From: Klebsiella michiganensis
GTDB taxonomy: Bacteria; Pseudomonadota; Gammaproteobacteria; Enterobacterales; Enterobacteriaceae
Assembly (NCBI GenBank): GCA_000963575.1
Contig: CP011077.1
Span: 1,550,001-1,614,000 of the forward strand
DNA length: 64,000 nucleotides
Reading direction: 5' to 3'
Shown: in pieces, positions 8,924 to 16,908 of the stretch
How the letters are laid out: each line of letters starts with the position of its first letter
How positions within the stretch are numbered: position 1 is the first letter of the stretch
Notes under the pieces: generated by a model
What the model was told of the DNA's origin: nothing
Databases searched by the model: none
The model's input: only the letters and a program-made list of their open reading frames with translations
Position numbers and translations under genes: made by a program

Positions 8924-10069
8924 CTAGCTTTGCGCCACTTTACGCGGGATAAAATCGTTGGCGACCACTTCGCCTTTCTCCTGAACCTGTCGTGGCTGAG
9001 GGATTGCAGGAATCGAAACGTCAAGATGAGGGAATAGCAGTTCGCCCACGCGATAGGCTTCTTCCAGGTGCGGATAGCCCGACAGGATAAAGCTGTCGAT
9101 GCCCAGATCGGCGTATTCATTTATGCGGGCCGCGACGGTTGGCCCATCGCCTACCAGCGCGGTGCCAGCGCCGCCGCGAACCAGGCCGACACCGGCCCAA
9201 AGATTAGGGCTGATTTCCAGTTTGTCTCGCTTACCCCCGTGCAGGGCGGCCATGCGCTGCTGCCCAACGGAGTCGCTGCGAGCAAAGGCGGCCTGCGCTT
9301 TGGCTATGGTGATGTCATCGAGGTGAGAAATAAGCCGGTTTGCTGCTTGCCAGGCTTCTTCGTTGGTTTCGCGTACGATAACGTGCAGACGGATACCAAA
9401 GCGAACCTGCCGCCCGTGCGCTTCAGCCTTGGCCCGCACTTGCTCGATTTTTTCTTTTACCAGATGGGGAGGCTCGCCCCAGGTCAGGTAAAGGTCAACC
9501 TGCTCGGCCGCAAGATCCTGGGCGGCGTCGGACGATCCGCCAAAATAGAGCGGTGGGCGCGGCTGCTGAACCGGTGGATAGAGCAGTTTCGCGCCTTTCA
9601 CTTTTATGTGTTTGCCGTCGTAATCGACGGTTTCGCCTTCGAGGACGCGTCGCCAGATGCGGGTAAATTCTGCCGAGGCCTCATAGCGCTCTTCATGATC
9701 CAGAAATACCCCTTCGGCAGCCAGTTCCTCGGCGTCGCCGCCGGTCACCAGGTTAAACAATGCCCGCCCGTTTGAAAGGCGGTCCAGCGTGGCTGCCTGG
9801 CGGGCGGCGAGGGTAGGGGAGACAACGCTCGGGCGCAGTGCGACCAGAAATTTAAGTCGTTGAGTAACCGGGATCATCGAAGCCGCTACCAGCCAGGCAT
9901 CCTCGCAGGAGCGCCCGGTGGGGATCAGCACGCCGGTGAATCCGATGCGGTCGGCGGCCTGGGCAATTTGCTGCAGATAGCCATAGTCGACCGGACGCGC
10001 GCCCGTATCGCTGCCAAGATAATGGCCATCACCGTGGGTGGGTAAAAACCAGAACAGATTCAGACTCAT
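8924..10069 (-). CDS. ssuD: FMNH2-dependent alkanesulfonate monooxygenase
   Basis: Cleaves alkanesulfonates to sulfite and an aldehyde using O2 and FMNH2 supplied by SsuE. The 381-residue protein has the length of E. coli SsuD and belongs to the luciferase-like TIM-barrel family; the N-terminus reads SLNLFWFLPTHGDGHYLG, and the RPSVVSPTLAARQAATLDRL and NLVTGGD segments are conserved. Its start overlaps the ssuA stop by 4 bases. It is cytoplasmic and expressed under sulfate limitation in relatives. Confidence 0.97.
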   Translation of the reverse strand: MSLNLFWFLPTHGDGHYLGSDTGARPVDYGYLQQIAQAADRIGFTGVLIPTGRSCEDAWLVAASMIPVTQRLKFLVALRPSVVSPTLAARQAATLDRLSNGRALFNLVTGGDAEELAAEGVFLDHEERYEASAEFTRIWRRVLEGETVDYDGKHIKVKGAKLLYPPVQQPRPPLYFGGSSDAAQDLAAEQVDLYLTWGEPPHLVKEKIEQVRAKAEAHGRQVRFGIRLHVIVRETNEEAWQAANRLISHLDDITIAKAQAAFARSDSVGQQRMAALHGGKRDKLEISPNLWAGVGLVRGGAGTALVGDGPTVAARINEYADLGIDSFILSGYPHLEEAYRVGELLFPHLDVSIPAIPQPRQVQEKGEVVANDFIPRKVAQS

Positions 10070-11043
10070 GACTTAGCTCCTTGTGTCGGGGCGGCGGGCT
10101 GCCAGACTCGGGTACGGATGTCGACCTTCTTCGGGACGAGGCGGTTTTCATAAAACAGGTCAGCGGTATTTTGCTGCTTGTCTGCGGTCGCCTCGCTTAC
10201 CGGCGTAATTTCTGAAGGGGGACGGTGGTCGAAATAGGTGGCGATCACTGCTTCCGGCAGGCCCATCGTTTGGGCGAGCAGGGTGACGCTTTCCGCCCGC
10301 TGCGTGCGGGTGAGCGCGTCGGCGTCGCTAAAAGTCTTCAGCACCTGTTGAAGGAAAGTGCCGTTCGCTTCCGCATATGGGCGGGAGGCTAAATAGAACG
10401 ATCCGGTTTGATTCAGTTCGCTGCCGTCCGTTAAGACGCGAACGCCACCGTTGAGCAGCGCTGCCGAATAGTACGGATCCCAGATAGCCCAGGCATCTAC
10501 ATTCCCCTGCTGAAAGGCTGCGCGAGCATCGGCGGGTGTCAGGTAAGCGGGTTGAATATCGGCAAACTTCAGTCCGGCTTTTTGTAGCGCGCGCAGGACC
10601 AGATTGTGTGAGCTGGAGCCTTTCTGAAAGGCAATCTTGTGGCCTTTTAAGTCCGCCACGGTTTTCAATGGGCTATTTTCTGGGACCAAAATCACTTCCG
10701 CTTTAGGTTTCGGCGGCTCGGCACCCACATACAGCAGATCTGCCCCGGCGGCCTGCGCGAAGATCGGGGGAATATCGCCCGTGCTGCCCAAATCGATGCT
10801 GCCGACGTTCAGCGCCTCCAGCATCTGCGGCTCGGCGGGAAACTCAACCCACGAGATTTTGGTGTTCGGGTATTGCTTCTCCAGCAGTTGATGGCTTTTT
10901 GTTAACACCATACTGACGGAGCCTTTTTGGTAACCAATGCGCAGCTGTTCCGGGCTGTTACCCGAGGCGTTGCTGTAGGTTGAAAAGGCGAGTAAACCGG
11001 CCAATGCCAGCCACGGAGAGCGGCGTTTGAGCAGATTAAACAT
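10066..11043 (-). CDS. ssuA: Sulfonate ABC transporter, periplasmic binding protein
   Basis: Periplasmic aliphatic-sulfonate receptor, 325 residues. A signal peptide (about residues 1-26, FNLLKRRSPWLALAGLLAFS...) precedes the mature chain, which begins around SPEQLRIGYQKGS. The segment LNVGSIDLGSTGDIPPIFAQ is typical of SsuA. The start overlaps the end of ssuE by 8 bases, so it is translated in the same operon. Confidence 0.96.
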   Translation of the reverse strand: MFNLLKRRSPWLALAGLLAFSTYSNASGNSPEQLRIGYQKGSVSMVLTKSHQLLEKQYPNTKISWVEFPAEPQMLEALNVGSIDLGSTGDIPPIFAQAAGADLLYVGAEPPKPKAEVILVPENSPLKTVADLKGHKIAFQKGSSSHNLVLRALQKAGLKFADIQPAYLTPADARAAFQQGNVDAWAIWDPYYSAALLNGGVRVLTDGSELNQTGSFYLASRPYAEANGTFLQQVLKTFSDADALTRTQRAESVTLLAQTMGLPEAVIATYFDHRPPSEITPVSEATADKQQNTADLFYENRLVPKKVDIRTRVWQPAAPTQGAKS

Positions 11044-11614
11044 GGCTCACCCCCCGGACGTTAAACGGAGACGGCACCGCAAAGTCACGGCGATGAAGCG
11101 CCTGCCAGAAGGTTTCCAGCGCTTCGTCCAGGCGCTTTTGCAGGTTCGGGGTGAACTGGGGTTTGTGCTGGTAATCGGCTATCTGGCTATCGTCGGCAAA
11201 CACCCCGTGCAGGATCTCCTGAGCCTTCAGCGCATTCAGCACTGGCTTAAGGGCGTAGTCCACGGCGAGCATATGGGCGACGGTGCCGCCGGTGGCGAGA
11301 GGCAGAACAACCTTTTTCTCCAACGCGCGCTCGGGGAGCAAATCGAGCAGCGTTTTTAGCGCGCCTGAAAACGAGGCCTTATAGACCGGCGTAGCGATAA
11401 TCAGGCCATCGGCGGCGCTGAGTTGTTCGGTGAGCGCCAGCAGCGCCGGGCTGTCGAAGCGGGCGTAGAGCAGGTCTTCCGGCGCGAAGTTCTGTAAGTG
11501 CCAGTGATAGACTTCAACATCCAGGGCGCTCAGCTTCTCCCGCGCATACTCTAGCAGCGAGCTGGAACGGGACGGGTAGCGAGGGCTTCCGGCCAGGGTA
11601 ATCACACGCATCAC
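11036..11614 (-). CDS. ssuE: NADPH-dependent FMN reductase
   Basis: Flavodoxin-fold reductase that supplies FMNH2 to SsuD; first gene of ssuEADCB. The 192-residue protein begins MRVITLAGSPRYPSRSS, the phosphate-binding loop for FMN. An extra Met lies immediately before (MMRV), so the start may be one codon later. The 244-base gap upstream to pyrD should contain the Cbl/CysB-controlled promoter known from E. coli, but I could not define the operator by eye. Confidence 0.96.
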   Translation of the reverse strand: MMRVITLAGSPRYPSRSSSLLEYAREKLSALDVEVYHWHLQNFAPEDLLYARFDSPALLALTEQLSAADGLIIATPVYKASFSGALKTLLDLLPERALEKKVVLPLATGGTVAHMLAVDYALKPVLNALKAQEILHGVFADDSQIADYQHKPQFTPNLQKRLDEALETFWQALHRRDFAVPSPFNVRGVSHV

Positions 11615-11747
11615 GACTCCTTATAACTAATTGTTTGTTTTTATCTAACATTGATAACAATTAGCTTGATACTCGCAGAGATGATTTCCGTGGCTAAGTG
11701 ATTTTTCCGGGATAGATTTGCGAAAAAGCGCATATTGCGTGCCTGGA

Positions 11748-11763
11748 AAGAAAACGTTTGCTT
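11748..11763. promoter_or_regulatory. PurR operator upstream of pyrD
   Basis: The minus strand reads AAGCAAACGTTTTCTT, which matches the PurR consensus ANGCAANCGNTTNCNT at every fixed position. It lies about 95 bases upstream of the pyrD start. PurR repression of pyrD is established in E. coli. Confidence 0.88.
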
Positions 11764-11825
11764 CTATTCAGGCTTTTTTGCGACAGGTCAATTCCAATCA
11801 TCCCCTGGATCGTGAATAATAACGC

Positions 11826-11843
11826 CCCGGTCTGCACACCGGG
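11826..11843 (+). promoter_or_regulatory. pyrD leader hairpin for CTP-dependent start-site switching
   Basis: CCCGGT (11826-11831) and ACCGGG (11838-11843) form a 6-bp stem immediately before the ribosome-binding site CAGGAGAG. A plausible -10 element AATAAT lies at 11815-11820. In E. coli pyrD, transcripts started at C (high CTP) form this hairpin and block translation, whereas those started at G do not. The sequence arrangement is conserved here; the regulation is inferred from that. Confidence 0.75.
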
Positions 11844-11858
11844 AATCCAGGAGAGTTC

Positions 11859-12869
11859 ATGTACTACCCCTTCGTTCGTAAAGCCCTTTTTCAGCTCGAT
11901 CCAGAGCGCGCCCATGAGTTAACTTTTCAGCAATTACGCTTTGTCACCGGCACGCCGCTTGAGTGGCTGGTGCGCCAGAACGTGCCGTCAAAACCTGTGA
12001 CCTGCATGGGGTTAACGTTCAAGAATCCGCTGGGCTTAGCCGCGGGTCTGGATAAAAACGGGGAATGTATTGATGCCTTCGGGGCGATGGGCTTTGGCTC
12101 CATTGAGATTGGCACCGTGACGCCGCGTCCGCAGCCGGGGAACGACAAGCCGCGCATTTTCCGTCTGGTGGAGGCCGAAGGGCTGATTAACCGAATGGGA
12201 TTTAATAATCTCGGGGTGGATAACCTGGTCGAAAACGTAAAAAAAGCGCATTTCGACGGCGTGCTCGGGATTAATATCGGCAAGAACAAAGATACCCCCG
12301 TTGAACAGGGAAAAGATGATTATCTGATCTGCATGGATAAAATTTATCCGTATGCTGGCTATATTGCGATCAATATCTCATCACCGAATACGCCAGGGCT
12401 GCGTACCTTGCAATATGGTGAAGCGTTAGACGATCTTTTAAGCGCCATTAAAAATAAGCAACAGGCGCTGCAAACGATCCACCATAAATATGTTCCTGTG
12501 GCGGTGAAGATCGCGCCGGATCTTTCTGAAGAAGAATTGATCCAGGTGGCGGACAGTTTAGTTCGCCATAATATTGACGGGGTCATTGCAACTAATACCA
12601 CTTTAGACCGAAGCCTTGTTCAGGGCATGAAGCACTGCGATGAAACAGGGGGCTTAAGCGGGCGTCCTGTGCAATTAAAAGGCACGGAAATTATTCGTCG
12701 CCTGTCTCAGGAATTAAATGGCCGTTTGCCGATTATTGGCGTGGGGGGTATTGATTCCGTTGTCGCTGCTCGTGAGAAGATAGCGGCAGGTGCTTCGTTG
12801 GTTCAAATATACTCAGGCTTCATTTTTAAAGGCCCACCGCTGATTAAAGAAATCGTTACCCATCTCTGA
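11859..12869 (+). CDS. pyrD: Dihydroorotate dehydrogenase (quinone), class 2
   Basis: Membrane-associated flavoenzyme that oxidises dihydroorotate to orotate with ubiquinone in pyrimidine synthesis. The 336-residue product begins YYPFVRKALFQLDPERAHE, the class 2 N-terminal helix for quinone access. It has the NGECIDAFGAMGFGSIEIGT flavin segment and the catalytic serine in NISSPNTPGLR (about residue 175). Length equals that of E. coli PyrD. Translation starts behind CAGGAGAG. Confidence 0.98.
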   Translation: MYYPFVRKALFQLDPERAHELTFQQLRFVTGTPLEWLVRQNVPSKPVTCMGLTFKNPLGLAAGLDKNGECIDAFGAMGFGSIEIGTVTPRPQPGNDKPRIFRLVEAEGLINRMGFNNLGVDNLVENVKKAHFDGVLGINIGKNKDTPVEQGKDDYLICMDKIYPYAGYIAINISSPNTPGLRTLQYGEALDDLLSAIKNKQQALQTIHHKYVPVAVKIAPDLSEEELIQVADSLVRHNIDGVIATNTTLDRSLVQGMKHCDETGGLSGRPVQLKGTEIIRRLSQELNGRLPIIGVGGIDSVVAAREKIAAGASLVQIYSGFIFKGPPLIKEIVTHL

Positions 12870-12886
12870 TCATTTACCTTTTACAG

Positions 12887-12921
12887 ACAACCAGGGCTTT
12901 ATTTTCGGCCCTGGTTGTTTT
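12887..12921 (+). terminator. Rho-independent terminator of pyrD
   Basis: An 11-bp perfect stem (12887-12897 with 12908-12918) with a TTTATTTTCG loop ends in a short T stretch, 18 bases past the pyrD stop. Confidence 0.8.
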
Positions 12922-13022
12922 ATATTCCACTACTGTTGATTATTTAAACATATTGGTCTTTTATTAATATGGTACGAATTTGAGATGCAATTCGGCAGCG
13001 GGATAAATGAAGGGTAAGCATT

Positions 13023-13565
13023 ATGCGAATAAAACCGGACGATAACTGGCGTTGGTATTTCGATGAAGAGCACGATCGAATGATGCTCGATTTGGCCAAT
13101 GGTATGCTTTTCCGTTCGCGCTTTCCGCGTAAAATGTTGACGCCGGATGCCTTTGAAAACTCAGGTTTTTGTGTCGATGATGCCGCGCTCTATTTCTCCT
13201 TCGAAGAAAAATGCCGTGATTTACCGCTAGGGAAAGAACAGCGTGCCGAACTGGTGCTCAACGCTCTGGTGGCGATTCGTTTCCTCAAGCCGCAGATGCC
13301 GAAAAGCTGGCATTTTGTCTCCCACGGTGACCGCTGGCAGCCGGGGATCGGAGATGGGGCCTGCGTGTGGCTAAGCGAGAATATGCAGCAGGTTAACCTG
13401 TTGGTGGTGGAAACTGGCGATAATGCCGCACTTTGCCTGCTTGCTCAGCAAGGGCTAACGTTAGCTGGCCGCACTATGCAGCTGGGGGATGCCATTAAGG
13501 TGATGAATGACCGGCTGAAACCGCAGCCTTTAAGCAGCGGCCTCAGTCTCGATCAGGCCGTTTAG
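13023..13565 (+). CDS. zapC: Cell division protein ZapC
   Basis: Z-ring-associated protein that promotes FtsZ bundling in the cytoplasm. The 180-residue sequence starts MRIKPDDNWRWYFDEEHDRM and keeps the conserved SFEEKCRDLPL and PKSWHFVSHGD stretches, matching the E. coli protein (formerly YcbW) over its whole length. Its end overlaps the convergent ycbX stop by 4 bases. Confidence 0.96.
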   Translation: MRIKPDDNWRWYFDEEHDRMMLDLANGMLFRSRFPRKMLTPDAFENSGFCVDDAALYFSFEEKCRDLPLGKEQRAELVLNALVAIRFLKPQMPKSWHFVSHGDRWQPGIGDGACVWLSENMQQVNLLVVETGDNAALCLLAQQGLTLAGRTMQLGDAIKVMNDRLKPQPLSSGLSLDQAV

Positions 13566-14677
13566 CGAGCCGCTACGCTCACATTTCCTGCGGGAACACA
13601 GCTGCAGCATAAAATGGTGCCGTCGGCGCCAATCGCGCCTTTCTTCAGCGCCTTCACTTCGCCATCCAGTAAACGAACCCGGCAGCTTCCGCATATCCCG
13701 GCCCGACAAGAATAGGGGACGCGGATCCCTTTGTTTTCCAGCTGCTCCAAAAGGATCTGCTGGTTATTGCCCTGGAACGTCGTGCCCTCCCAGTCAATAT
13801 TGACGCTGCTTTCAGGCTGACTCTGAGGTTCAAGACTTTCCACCACTTCGCCCGGGCCATAAACATTCGCCGGTCTGTGGGCCAGCACTTCCAGCTCGTC
13901 GCCAACGCGGATAACCCCGCTGTTACGGGCTATTAAATTCTGGCCGAAATCTACTGCGCCGCTGTTGTCCTGCGCGCTGCGGAAGCTCTGCAGCGTTTTC
14001 AGAGGTTCGCCACTCGGATGCCTCAGGCCGCGCTCCGGGCTAACCGTCGTGAAGATACAGCGGCTGCAGGGTTTGGCCACGTCGAAAGTGACACCGCCAA
14101 TGCGCACAACTTTCCAGGTATCTTCTGCCCACGCAGAGGCGCCGGTTACCACAATATTCGGGCGAAACTGGGTCATTTTTACGCTCGCGGGGCAGCGGTT
14201 TTGTAGGTCGCGCAGCGATGCTTCATTGGTCAACAAATAGGGGAAACCGTCGGCAAAAGAGAGCGGGACTTCTTCGTGACGTTTCACCCGACGGGTTGGG
14301 TGTTCGCCTACCCAGCGAAGCTGCACCGGCCGGGAGAAGAAACCGCTTAGCCACTGATTGATTTCATCGGGGGCAATAAGGGCGGTAAAGTGCGAGCCCC
14401 AGACTTCGGTCGGCTCAGGCGTCGCGGCAAAATCAGCAAAGCGAATGCTGGCCGAGCTGCCGTCCGGTGCGGATAAATAAAGGCCGTCGTGCAGGAATGC
14501 GGGGGTGAACAACACCATCTGTGGGTGCTGGCGAGCGGTAATAAAGGTGCCATCCAGTTCGGTGACCATAAAGATGCGATCGAAGGCTAAGCCGCTGGTG
14601 GTTGCCTGTGCGTGGGAGAGCGCCAGGCCGCGCATGGATTTCACCGGATGAATAAAGAGTTGAGACAAAGTAATCAT
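13562..14677 (-). CDS. ycbX: MOSC and 2Fe-2S ferredoxin domain protein YcbX
   Basis: Moco-dependent N-hydroxylated base detoxification protein in E. coli. Residues 1-120 form the beta-barrel MOSC N-terminal domain (LFIHPVKSMRGL), the middle is the MOSC domain with the cofactor cysteine in DVAKPCSRCIFTTV (about residue 205), and the C-terminus is a plant-type ferredoxin with SCRAGICGSC and the later cysteines in ILCCSC. Length 371 is as expected. It is divergent from rlmL. Confidence 0.96.
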   Translation of the reverse strand: MITLSQLFIHPVKSMRGLALSHAQATTSGLAFDRIFMVTELDGTFITARQHPQMVLFTPAFLHDGLYLSAPDGSSASIRFADFAATPEPTEVWGSHFTALIAPDEINQWLSGFFSRPVQLRWVGEHPTRRVKRHEEVPLSFADGFPYLLTNEASLRDLQNRCPASVKMTQFRPNIVVTGASAWAEDTWKVVRIGGVTFDVAKPCSRCIFTTVSPERGLRHPSGEPLKTLQSFRSAQDNSGAVDFGQNLIARNSGVIRVGDELEVLAHRPANVYGPGEVVESLEPQSQPESSVNIDWEGTTFQGNNQQILLEQLENKGIRVPYSCRAGICGSCRVRLLDGEVKALKKGAIGADGTILCCSCVPAGNVSVAAR

Positions 14678-14779
14678 GGCGCCCTCCGTGGGAAATAAAT
14701 TAAGAGGGCAACTTTATGACATGCGTTGCGGATTAGCTATAATGCGCCACAATTTTCTTTTTACCAGATAAGTGACGAT

Positions 14780-16903
14780 ATGAATTCTCTGTTTGCCAGT
14801 ACGGCGCGTGGGCTTGAAGAGCTGTTAAAAACTGAACTGGAAAACCTGGGGGCTCAAAGCTGCCAGGTGGTTCAGGGCGGCGTACATTTCCAGGGGGATA
14901 CTCGTCTACTCTATCAAAGCCTGATGTGGAGCCGCCTGGCTTCGCGCATTTTGCTACCGCTTAGCGAATGCAAAGTTTACAGCGATCTCGATCTTTACCT
15001 CGGGGTTATGGCTATCGACTGGCCCGCGCTATTCGGGCCGGGCGCAACGTTTGCCGTGCACTTCAGCGGCCTGAACGAAACTATCCGCAACAGTCAGTAC
15101 GGGGCGCTCAAGGTAAAGGATGCCATCGTTGATTCCTTTACGCGTAAAAATCTGCCGCGTCCGGATGTTGATCGTGAGCAGCCGGACCTGCGTATTAATG
15201 TCTGGCTGAATAAAGACACGGCCAGTATCGCGCTGGATCTCAGCGGCGAAGGTCTGCATCAGCGTGGCTACCGCGATGCAACCGGGGCGGCCCCTATTAA
15301 AGAAACGCTGGCGGCAGCTATTGTCATGCGTTCCGGCTGGCAGCATGGCACACCGCTGCTGGATCCGATGTGCGGCTCCGGCACCTTGCTGATTGAAGGG
15401 GCGATGATCGCCACCGATCGTGCGCCCGGCCTGCACCGTAAGCACTGGGGCTTCCTGAACTGGGCGAAGCATGATGCCGACGTCTGGAAAGAAGTGGTGA
15501 CCGAAGCTCAGGTTCGCGCTCGTCGTGGCCTCACAGAATATCCGTCTCGTTTCTTCGGTTCCGATAACGACAGCCGCGTGATCGAACGCGCCCGGGCCAA
15601 CGCTCGCCGAGCGGGTCTTGCCGACGTTATCAGCTTCGACGTTAAGGATGTGGCAAATCTGACCAATCCGCTGCCGGAAGGCCCGGCGGGGACGGTTGTC
15701 AGCAACCCGCCTTACGGTGAGCGTCTGGAAAGCGAACCTGCGCTGATTGCCCTGCACAGCCTGCTGGGTCGCCACCTGAAAAACCAGTTCGGCGGCTGGC
15801 ATTTGTCACTGTTCAGCGCCTCGCCTGAACTGCTGAGCTGCCTGCAGCTGCGCGCCGATCGTCAGTTTAAGGCCAAAAACGGCCCGCTGGATTGCGTACA
15901 GAAAAACTATCAGCTAGCGGCTAACCCTGCCGGCGTTGCTGCCGCCAGTGGCCAGATTGCCGAAGATTACGCCAACCGCCTGCGCAAAAACGTCAAGAAG
16001 TTAGACAAGTGGGCCCGTCAGGAAGGGATTGAATGCTACCGCCTGTACGACGGCGATCTGCCTGATTACAACGTGGCAGTTGACCGCTACGGCGACTGGG
16101 TCGTGGTACAGGAGTATGCACCACCGAAGACCATCGACCCGAACAAAGCCCGCCAGCGTCTGTTTGACGTCATCGCGGCAACGCTTGCGGTACTTGAGCT
16201 GCCAACCAACAAGCTGGTGTTGAAAACCCGCGAACGTCAGAAAGGCAAAAATCAGTACCAGAAGATGGGCGAGAAGGGCGATTTCATGGAAGTGAGCGAG
16301 TATGACGCTCGCCTGTGGGTCAACCTGACCGACTATCTGGACACCGGTCTGTTCCTTGACCACCGCATTGCCCGACGTATGCTGGGGCAGATGAGCAAAG
16401 GTAAAGACTTCCTGAACCTGTTCTCCTACACCGGTACTGCCACGGTCCATGCAGGGCTGGGCGGGGCGAAAAGCACCACTACGGTAGATATGTCCCGCAC
16501 CTATCTTGAGTGGGCCGAGCGCAACCTGCGCCTGAACGGGCTCACTGGCCGCGCTCACCGTCTGATTCAGGCGGATTGCCTTGGCTGGCTGCGCGACAGC
16601 GACGAACAGTTTGATCTGATCTTTATTGATCCACCGACGTTCTCCAACTCCAAGCGTATGGAAGATTCTTTCGACGTGCAGCGTGACCACATTGCGCTGA
16701 TGAAAGATCTGAAGCGTCTGCTGCGTCGCGGTGGCACCATTATGTTCTCCAACAATAAACGTGGCTTCAAAATGGACTTCGCCGGCCTGGCGGAGCTGGG
16801 CCTGGTTGCACAGGAAATAACACAAAAAACGCAGTCGCAGGACTTTGCGCGCAACCGCCAGATCCATAACTGCTGGTTAGTCACTCACGAATCCCGGGAT
16901 TAA
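14780..16903 (+). CDS. rlmL: Bifunctional 23S rRNA methyltransferase RlmKL
   Basis: Fused enzyme that makes m2G2445 and m7G2069 of 23S rRNA. An N-terminal THUMP domain (to about residue 160) leads to the first SAM-binding domain, with DPMCGSGTLLIE and the NPPY catalytic motif, and then to the C-terminal methyltransferase with DPPTFSNSKRM. I choose the ATG at 14780 (707 residues) because MNSLFASTARGLEELLKTE is the conserved E. coli start; the frame is open back to 14726. It is followed by uup 5 bases later. Confidence 0.96.
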   Translation: MNSLFASTARGLEELLKTELENLGAQSCQVVQGGVHFQGDTRLLYQSLMWSRLASRILLPLSECKVYSDLDLYLGVMAIDWPALFGPGATFAVHFSGLNETIRNSQYGALKVKDAIVDSFTRKNLPRPDVDREQPDLRINVWLNKDTASIALDLSGEGLHQRGYRDATGAAPIKETLAAAIVMRSGWQHGTPLLDPMCGSGTLLIEGAMIATDRAPGLHRKHWGFLNWAKHDADVWKEVVTEAQVRARRGLTEYPSRFFGSDNDSRVIERARANARRAGLADVISFDVKDVANLTNPLPEGPAGTVVSNPPYGERLESEPALIALHSLLGRHLKNQFGGWHLSLFSASPELLSCLQLRADRQFKAKNGPLDCVQKNYQLAANPAGVAAASGQIAEDYANRLRKNVKKLDKWARQEGIECYRLYDGDLPDYNVAVDRYGDWVVVQEYAPPKTIDPNKARQRLFDVIAATLAVLELPTNKLVLKTRERQKGKNQYQKMGEKGDFMEVSEYDARLWVNLTDYLDTGLFLDHRIARRMLGQMSKGKDFLNLFSYTGTATVHAGLGGAKSTTTVDMSRTYLEWAERNLRLNGLTGRAHRLIQADCLGWLRDSDEQFDLIFIDPPTFSNSKRMEDSFDVQRDHIALMKDLKRLLRRGGTIMFSNNKRGFKMDFAGLAELGLVAQEITQKTQSQDFARNRQIHNCWLVTHESRD

Positions 16904-16908
16904 TAGTC

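Noticed and set aside
11694..11915. 73-residue minus-strand frame between ssuE and pyrD
   Set aside because: It covers the pyrD promoter, the PurR box and the pyrD start, so it is a chance frame.
15029..15802. 257-residue open frame antisense to rlmL (and another at 16001-16867)
   Set aside because: They are antisense shadows of a conserved methyltransferase gene, without start signals or recognisable domains.
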